From NCBI GenBank assembly GCA_947095585.1, contig OX352762.1, positions 112,622,930 to 112,686,929 of the forward strand: a DNA stretch of 64,000 nt, in the 5' to 3' direction. Below, one piece after another: positions 58,322 to 64,000 of the stretch. Position 1 is the first letter of the stretch, and every line of letters begins with the position of its first letter. Both the position numbers and the translations under genes were made by a program. The notes under the pieces were generated by a model that saw only the letters and a program-made list of their open reading frames with translations, ran no database searches and was not told the DNA's origin. The stretch is from Nephrocerus scutellatus. Taxonomy: Eukaryota > Arthropoda > Insecta > Diptera > Pipunculidae.

Positions 58322-59967
58322 GTCGTCCAATTAATACATAATAAATACCACATCTGGAAATCTCCTATTCTTCTGTGTTTACTCCTGTCAAAAATACTAA
58401 AAAACAGACACATAACACTGTGCAGACTGTTAAAAAAAGTATATAGTGTTGAGTTAGGTTTAATAGCGGACAATAAGCCCAAAACTAGGTATTTTTACAT
58501 TAAAAGCGATCTGTGATATAAAAAATATTATGTATTCGTATTATAAGAGGATATTTTTTTATGTTCGTTCCTATATAGAACGGCGGTGAAATTAAAAAAA
58601 GCCTCATACAAGAGTGAACAGTCCATTTAAGTTTAGCTCCTTACTGATGCCCGTAAAACCTTTTTGATTAATTTCATTATGACACGCCCCCGAAAACGAG
58701 TCGTCTTCTGACATTATTAACATCCATAACATCCATGCAACACCAAGTACAAACTTCAAATCTGCACCACACACTGGTCATCATTGATGCATCCATCCCA
58801 TCCATCATTCCAGGTTGGCGATGTTGAATGAGACGATCACGATGCATATCATAAAAACCTAAAAAACTCTACATAGGTACATATATATGTAAGAGATAGT
58901 CGTCATCTTCGGAGTTGCTCCTCCCAACACAAGCCACTTTATGACTTGGCCAGATGTATAATGTAACGTCATCAAAACGAAGAAAGGAAAAAAAAACTAC
59001 AAAAAAAAAATTTGAACCAAAAATTTTATTCATTCTGAGCGATATTAAGGCAGCACCATCATACATTCAGCAAACTGGCCAACCAAACGAGAAGCAAACT
59101 AATCTATTTCAACCCTATATTATATACTACACATACGCATATACGTCTAACGTTGGCTTCATAAATTTAAATTAACTAAAAATAAAATAAAACTGGCAAT
59201 AATCCATCCGCCCAAGGGTCGTCGCCGCCACCGCCGCCACATATCCTCCTATCCCTGCAGAATGCATTAAACCTCTAAAACCAGCTTTTACAGTAATTGC
59301 CCTTTACACGAGTTTGTGTTTCGATTTCACTTCACATTTGCGAGCGCACATTGCAAATTATGAGGGCGTCAATCGCCCAGCTATATCACATTTATGCGAG
59401 CGTCAGTCCGTTGGTGCAGCGTTTTATGCCGGCCGGTGAATTTCCATGATATGCATATGCATAGATACTCGTATGTTTTCTGCAGGTTCAACATGCATAC
59501 GTCATCCGAGACGTTAACTTATGATAGGTGAACTCAATTTAAATTAACGATAAAATATAACGACAAAAAGGATCTTGTAGTGCTCCAGGGAATCAGGAAG
59601 TGTAGTCGGCAGTCGACATTCGACATTTAATTTCGATTTGTTGTTAGTTTTAAGCAAAAGCAATCAAGAAGAAGAAGTTCACGAAAAACTATTTTGAGAA
59701 TAAGTTTATCTAAGTCCTTAGATTAATTAAATTTTTACCAAAACAGATAAATAATAAAAATACTCATTAAATATACATATGTATTAGGCAGCATAGCAGA
59801 GCTGAGTACGCGGTGCTTTTGAAAAACAATCAAGGAATTCAAATTTTGATCGACGCAACAAATCTTGTTAATACGGTTGTTATGTTTAATTAATATTTAT
59901 TTCACTTTTAGGTGAAAAATTGGCGAAAAATGCAAGCTATAAATGAAATGACTAGGCATGAAACAAG
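58322..59967. other. Presumed retn intron, no feature recognised
   Basis: Mostly AT-rich. A GC-richer patch (59200-59240, CCGCCACCGCCGCC; 59395-59440) carries no ORF. No transposon motif was recognised. Confidence 0.3.
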
Positions 59968-60012
59968 TAAATGTAAAAAAACTTCGTTTTCGGGTACAAA
60001 CTTTTATATATA

Positions 60013-61315
60013 ATGGGTGTTTTTTTAGGAGGTTTGTTTTTCCGATAGATGTCGTTTTATTTTATGACAGTTGTTTTGACAGCTCAAAGTGGCATTTCTA
60101 CTCAGTATTGTTTGGCAAATCATTATGAATAGGTTAACTCCAGAACAACGTTTTCAAATCGTGGAAATTTATTTTCAAAATCAGTGTTCAATTAAAAATG
60201 TTTATAGAGCACTTCGTGAATTTTATGGTGCACATAATCGTCCGTCAGAGACCACCATAAAGAACGTAATTACCAAATTTCGGTCTACATTCACTCTTTT
60301 GGATGCCAAGCCACCGACAAGAATGAGAAGAGTTCGTACAGAAGAAAATATTGCTGTCGTTGAGGCCAGTGTCGAAGAAAACGACAATTTATCGATTCGT
60401 CGTCGTGCTCAGCAAATTGGACTTTGTCCATCGACTTTATGGAAAATTTTACGTAAAGATTTGGGTTTGGTGCCATACAAAATTCAATTGGTGCAAGAAT
60501 TAAAGCCACACGACCATCGTTTGCGCCGTGAATTCAGTGATTGGTCGTTAAATCAATTGAACGAAGATCCATTTTTTTACCGTAAAATTCTCTTCAGTGA
60601 TGAGGCGCATTTTTTGTTAAATGGATACGTCAACAAACAAAATTGTCGCATTTGGAGCAAAGATAATCCACACGCCGTTCAAGAATTACCAATGCATCCT
60701 GATAAATGTACTGTTTGGTGCGGTCTATGGGCTGGTGGGATCATCGGTCCATATTTCTTTAAAAATGAGGAAGGACGACGCGTTACCGTGAATGGAAATC
60801 GATACAGAACCATGTTAAATGAGTTTTTGTTGTCAAATCTTGAAGATATGGATATGGATGAAATGTGGTTTCAACAAGATGGTGCCACTTGCCATACAGC
60901 ACGTGAAACAATCGACTTATTGAAAGAAACTTTCAACGACAACATTATTTCGAGAAATGGTCCGGTGAATTGGCCTCCGCGTTCGTGCGATTTGACGCCA
61001 CTCGATTACTTTTTGTGGGGATACGTGAAGTCATTGGTTTATGTGGATAAACCTCAATCGATTGACGCTTTGGAAACCAATATTCAACGTGTCATTGCTG
61101 ACATACGCCCTCAAATGCTTGAAAAAGTGCTGGAAAATTGGACCTCCAGAATGACATTTGTGAAAAATAGTCGTGGTAGCCATATGCCAGAAATTGTGTT
61201 TAAATGTTAAATGCCAAAAAATTATCTACCAAATAAAAAAAAATTTTGGTCATTTCATAATTTTATATGTGTTTTATTCAAAAAAAAAATCGGCAACCTC
61301 TTAAAAAAACACCCG
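60013..61315 (+). mobile_element. Structurally intact DD41D mariner (rosa-like) with TIRs and TA duplication
   Basis: A 1303-bp element flanked by TA on both sides (60011-60012 and 61316-61317). The terminal inverted repeats GGGTGTTTTTTTAGGAGGTT (60015 onward) and GGGTGTTTTTTTAAGAGGTT (reverse strand, ending at 61314) agree at 19 of 20 positions. It carries one uninterrupted transposase ORF. The flanking sequence on each side is the broken end of a family B element (see 59968-61600), so the mariner jumped into it at a TA. The intact ORF, near-identical TIRs and clean insertion suggest recent activity; this is an inference. Confidence 0.93.
60125..61210 (+). CDS. mariner transposase, DD41D
   Basis: A transposase of the IS630-Tc1-mariner superfamily that cuts and pastes the element at TA sites. 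The chosen start is the ATG of MNRLTPEQRFQIVEIYF, which begins the usual N-terminal helix-turn-helix region (361 residues); an in-frame ATG at 60089 would add 12 unusual residues. The N-terminal third has two HTH segments (paired-like: CSIKNVYRALREFYG and SIRRRAQQIGLCPSTLWKIL). The catalytic Asp residues are in FSDEAHF (residue 159 from this start), QQDGATCHT (252) and DLTPLDYFLWG (294). Forty-one residues separate the last two Asp, giving DD41D as in the rosa group first known from tephritid flies (family knowledge). No stops or frameshifts. Confidence 0.93.
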   Translation: MNRLTPEQRFQIVEIYFQNQCSIKNVYRALREFYGAHNRPSETTIKNVITKFRSTFTLLDAKPPTRMRRVRTEENIAVVEASVEENDNLSIRRRAQQIGLCPSTLWKILRKDLGLVPYKIQLVQELKPHDHRLRREFSDWSLNQLNEDPFFYRKILFSDEAHFLLNGYVNKQNCRIWSKDNPHAVQELPMHPDKCTVWCGLWAGGIIGPYFFKNEEGRRVTVNGNRYRTMLNEFLLSNLEDMDMDEMWFQQDGATCHTARETIDLLKETFNDNIISRNGPVNWPPRSCDLTPLDYFLWGYVKSLVYVDKPQSIDALETNIQRVIADIRPQMLEKVLENWTSRMTFVKNSRGSHMPEIVFKC

Positions 61316-61839
61316 TATCAAAACACGCCAAACAGTAGTTTATTATTTCGTAATAATCGCCAAAATAACTGTTTTTTTAAGTCGGGCACTATTTCAAAGA
61401 ATTTCCTTTTTTCCACGCTTCACACCCGACTCGCGACACGCGTCAAAAGAATATTAAAAATGCTATTTCGGACATAGACAGTTACAAAATTTCAGATCTC
61501 CAGGTCGTGAGGAAGTTGGTTAAAAAGGACCTCAAATTGGTCGAAAATACAGACATAAATGGGTCAAGTCAAGTTGAATTAAAGTTTTTAAAAAGTGCCA
61601 GCAAAGTGCAAAGCTTTGTTTTTTTTGTGGTTTATTGGTTTAATCATTTATTTGTGTGCCTTTTTCGATTTTTCTTGTGCTACGTACATTATATTGAGGA
61701 AACCCGCGTTGTAATCGTTTTTTATGCTATACGTGAAATATACCAATATAGGATTCCGTGATCCCGTAAGTCATGTAACAAGTTTATTATTATGAATTTT
61801 TTTTAATTTGATTATTTGTTAGTTGTAGTTGATTTTTGT

Positions 61840-62612
61840 AAAAAAAAATCCAAATAACGGCAGAAGAACTCGCCATGGCGCTGGCTTTGGTTGAGATTGG
61901 ATGAAGTGTACGGTATGCTGCTATTATGATAATAAAACCAGATACGACTTTAAGAAGAGCCATTAAAAGATACTGGGAAACCAACTCCTACACTCGACCG
62001 TCAATGTTCAGGTCGCCACAGAGCAAATTCTACAAGGGATGACGGTATTTGTTGCTTAAAAGCCTTGGGAATCGTCACCAAACAGCGGTTGAGCTGTCTC
62101 ACAGACTTTGAACCGTTAGAAGGATATCTGTGATATGTGTGTTCAGACGGTGAGGCGGCGATTAGTGGAAAATGGCCTAAGAGCAAGAAGACCTGCTCGT
62201 GTACTAAGACTCACGGTAAAGTATAAGCGACGTCGAATGAAATTTGCTCGCCTTTATCAAGGTTGGACAGATGCAGACTGTGGTAAAGTCCTTTTTACTG
62301 ATGGACGTAGCAGAGTGTGGAAACGATCAGGTGAGAGATACTCTTCGGCCGCAGTTCCCCAGCGGGAAATTTTCTGGGGAGATTCCATGCGCGGAAAAAC
62401 CGAGCTGTGCATTGTGGAAGGATCGGTGAACTCCACATATTACATTAACAACATCCTGGATGAATATGATGTTCTATTCGCACCATTTATTGAGGAAAAT
62501 TTCTTGCTAATGCAGGACAATGCTAGACCACACATCGCCAGATGCATTGCAAAAGTGGAAATTGACGCTATGGCTTGGCTTGCGATAAGGCCGGACATGA
62601 ATTCAATCTACC
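61840..62612 (+). pseudogene. Tc1-like transposase pseudogene, 3' truncated
   Basis: The reading starts near ITAEELAMALALVEIG (typical Tc1 N-terminal HTH) with stops at several points. From 62135 it is open for 160 residues: CVQTVRRRLVENGLRARRPA, then KYKRRRMKFARLYQGW. The DDE region has FTDG in place of the usual FTDES, and MQDNARPHIARC carries the second Asp. Near 62580 the read becomes WLAIRPDMNSI, a decayed match to the WPARSPDMNPIE block, and then runs into the oppositely oriented LINE. The final Glu and the 3' TIR are missing. No 5' TIR was recognised. Confidence 0.85.
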
Positions 62613-64000
62613 GATAAGTGTGATCGCACGGCTTTGTACTCTATCTAGCTTCTGCAAGGTAGTTTGAGGCGCACCAGACCAGATATGACAATTGTACCCA
62701 CGTTTAGGGCGAATAAAAACCTTAAAGATAGTAGCCAGATCAGAGGGAGGTAAATATTTCTTGCACCGGGTTAGAAAACCTAAACATTTCGCAGCATTTT
62801 TGTCGACGGTAAATATGTGGTCATTCCAACGAAGCTTGTGGTTAACGCACATACCGAGAATTGCGAGATTTTCAGTTTCCTCGATGTAAGTGCCATTCAT
62901 GGACAATGGCATGGATTTAGGATTCGCTTAGATGACAACATTGGGTATTGGAAACGTTAAATTTTACTGGACTGTTTTCTCCCCATTTTATTATGCTGTC
63001 GAGGTCAGAATTTAACGTGCTTAACATACATAGTTGTTTGATTTCCGCATGATAAGTAGAGGGACGTTCCTCAAACTTATATGAGAAGCTGAGAGTGCTG
63101 TCGTCAGCAAAAGAGTGAATTGGATTAGAAGTCACAGATAACAGATCAATAATAAAAGATAGAAAGGGTGTCGTGGACAAAACAGAGCCCTGGGGAAGGC
63201 CACTAATTAAGTGATGTACTTTAGACTTGAAACCGTTCAATACAACTTGAATTGAGCAGTCCAAAAGATAGCTTCTAATCCAATGAAGCAATTTATCAGC
63301 GACTCCATATGCACGCATTTTGGATAAAAGAGCTTGATGCCAAACTCTGTCAAATGGCTTATAGAAATTTCGAGTACAACAGCAAAAGAATAGGATAGAT
63401 AGAAAAGCTGACGCAATGGTTATGTCAGCTTGGAAGAGCACCTCTTCAGAACTAGTGTGGAAATACGATCTGGTCCAGCGGATTTTTGCCTCAATTTCAG
63501 GTCGTTGTCGAATTTGATTCGCCGAATATGGGAATTGCAATAATCTAGCTCATTTAAAATTTATTCGGTTTTCCTCGGTAGGGTTCACTTTGTAAAACGG
63601 AAAGGATACCTATATAATCCTAGAAGCCCCTTTACAGCTCGAGTCATACCATCCATCCATCCTCCTTTGGTTTGACAGACATATTGCTGAAAGGGATAAA
63701 AAAAGGATGATGTTTGTGATTGCATCAGCGGCGGCATCCACGTTGCTATAGCGAAACAATAGCGACCAGTTGATACTCCCAAAGAAGTTGTTAAGGCTGT
63801 CACAATTGGCTTTCTCGTATTGCCGTAGTGTTTTTTGGGAGTTTTTGTCTAATTGTGTGTTTCATTAATGAAAATTTAGCTGTTACTACACAATGGTCTG
63901 ACAAGCCTAGACGCGAAAATACATTGACGAAGTATTTATCAGGACTAGAGGTAAGGAACAAGTCAAGGGTGTTTGAAGAATGATTTGCAATTTCAGGTAT
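62598..64000 (-). mobile_element. Jockey-like non-LTR retrotransposon, minus strand, continues past window end
   Basis: Reading from 64000 down: the endonuclease end (IANHSSNTLDLFLTSSPDKY, LSDHCVV), then reverse transcriptase blocks (FDRVWHQALLSKMRAYGVAD, SGLPQGSVLS, SFADDSTLSF, a decayed Q/L-rich helix), and the thumb region with NLAILGMCVNHKLRWNDHI and LDRVQSRAITLIG. Two main open segments (63540-62917, 207 aa; 62912-62568, 114 aa) are separated by one stop, and the linker upstream is full of stops. The 3' UTR is absent; the copy meets the Tc1 relic near 62600. Confidence 0.88.
62917..63540 (-). pseudogene. Reverse transcriptase ORF segment of the Jockey-like LINE
   Basis: A 207-residue open segment. 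It contains the RT region from FDRVWHQALL through SGLPQGSVLSTTPFLSFIID (block B') to HSFADDSTLSF, where FADD is the catalytic pair of the palm. A related copy on the plus strand lies at 50590-51145. It is interrupted before the thumb (62912) and lacks the N-terminal endonuclease, so it is non-functional. Confidence 0.8.

Larger units (their letters stand above)
59968..61600 (-). repeat. Family B element (minus orientation) split by the mariner
   Basis: Left of the mariner, reading the minus strand, the sequence is TATATAAAAGTTTGTACCC then GAAGTTTTTTTACATTTACT. It matches the end of the family B copy at 26045-26800. Right of the mariner, 61318-61600 continues the same copy: AATAATAAACTACTG near the end, one monomer with the block complementary to GAGATCTGAAATTTTG, and a terminal block with GACTTGACCC near 61570. 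Rejoining across the TA gives an undisturbed family B end. Confidence 0.8.

Overview
The window is eukaryotic nuclear DNA from an insect, most likely a fly. It carries spliced exons with GT-AG introns, is AT-rich, and is packed with decayed insect-type transposable elements. No bacterial operons, rRNA, intact tRNA genes or CRISPR arrays are visible. The one clear host gene is the minus-strand gene retained/dead ringer (retn, ARID3 family). Its last six coding exons lie at 56960-56888, 48807-48624, 32947-32800, 32689-32235, 32112-31490 and 29173-28920. Splice phases agree across all five introns, and the exons sum to 579 codons including the stop. They encode the ARID DNA-binding domain, the REKLES region and a short C-terminus. 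The 5' exons lie beyond position 64000, so the locus exceeds 35 kb.

Layout: 1-1050 is a degenerate minisatellite. 1.1-13.2 kb holds repeat elements with internal minisatellites (called families A and B here), a non-autonomous Helitron, a tRNA-derived SINE with a hammerhead-like motif, and minus-strand LINE remains. 15.5-16.8 kb holds several RTE-like LINE 3' ends. 18.6-19.9 kb is a Jockey-like LINE split by a SINE. 20.0-20.4 kb is a MITE. 21.9-22.8 kb is a broken hAT/ZBED-type transposase. 23.8-27.1 kb is a cluster of SINEs, a LINE RNase H fragment and a family B element. 28.9-57 kb is the retn coding span; its introns host LINEs, a deletion-derivative mariner, a Tc1/mariner relic, a family A array and SINEs. 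57-64 kb, probably still retn intron, holds a structurally intact DD41D (rosa-like) mariner inside a family B element, then a Tc1-like pseudogene fused to a Jockey-like LINE that runs off the window.

The strongest observations are a tRNA-derived SINE family with several target-site duplications; two sister families of short elements with inverted ends and tandem internal monomers; datable nested insertions (mariner in family B, deleted mariner in a LINE in retn, SINE in family B, LINE in family A); and a LINE lying 58 bases upstream of a retn splice acceptor. The remaining sequence is AT-rich intronic or intergenic DNA in which I can support no gene.
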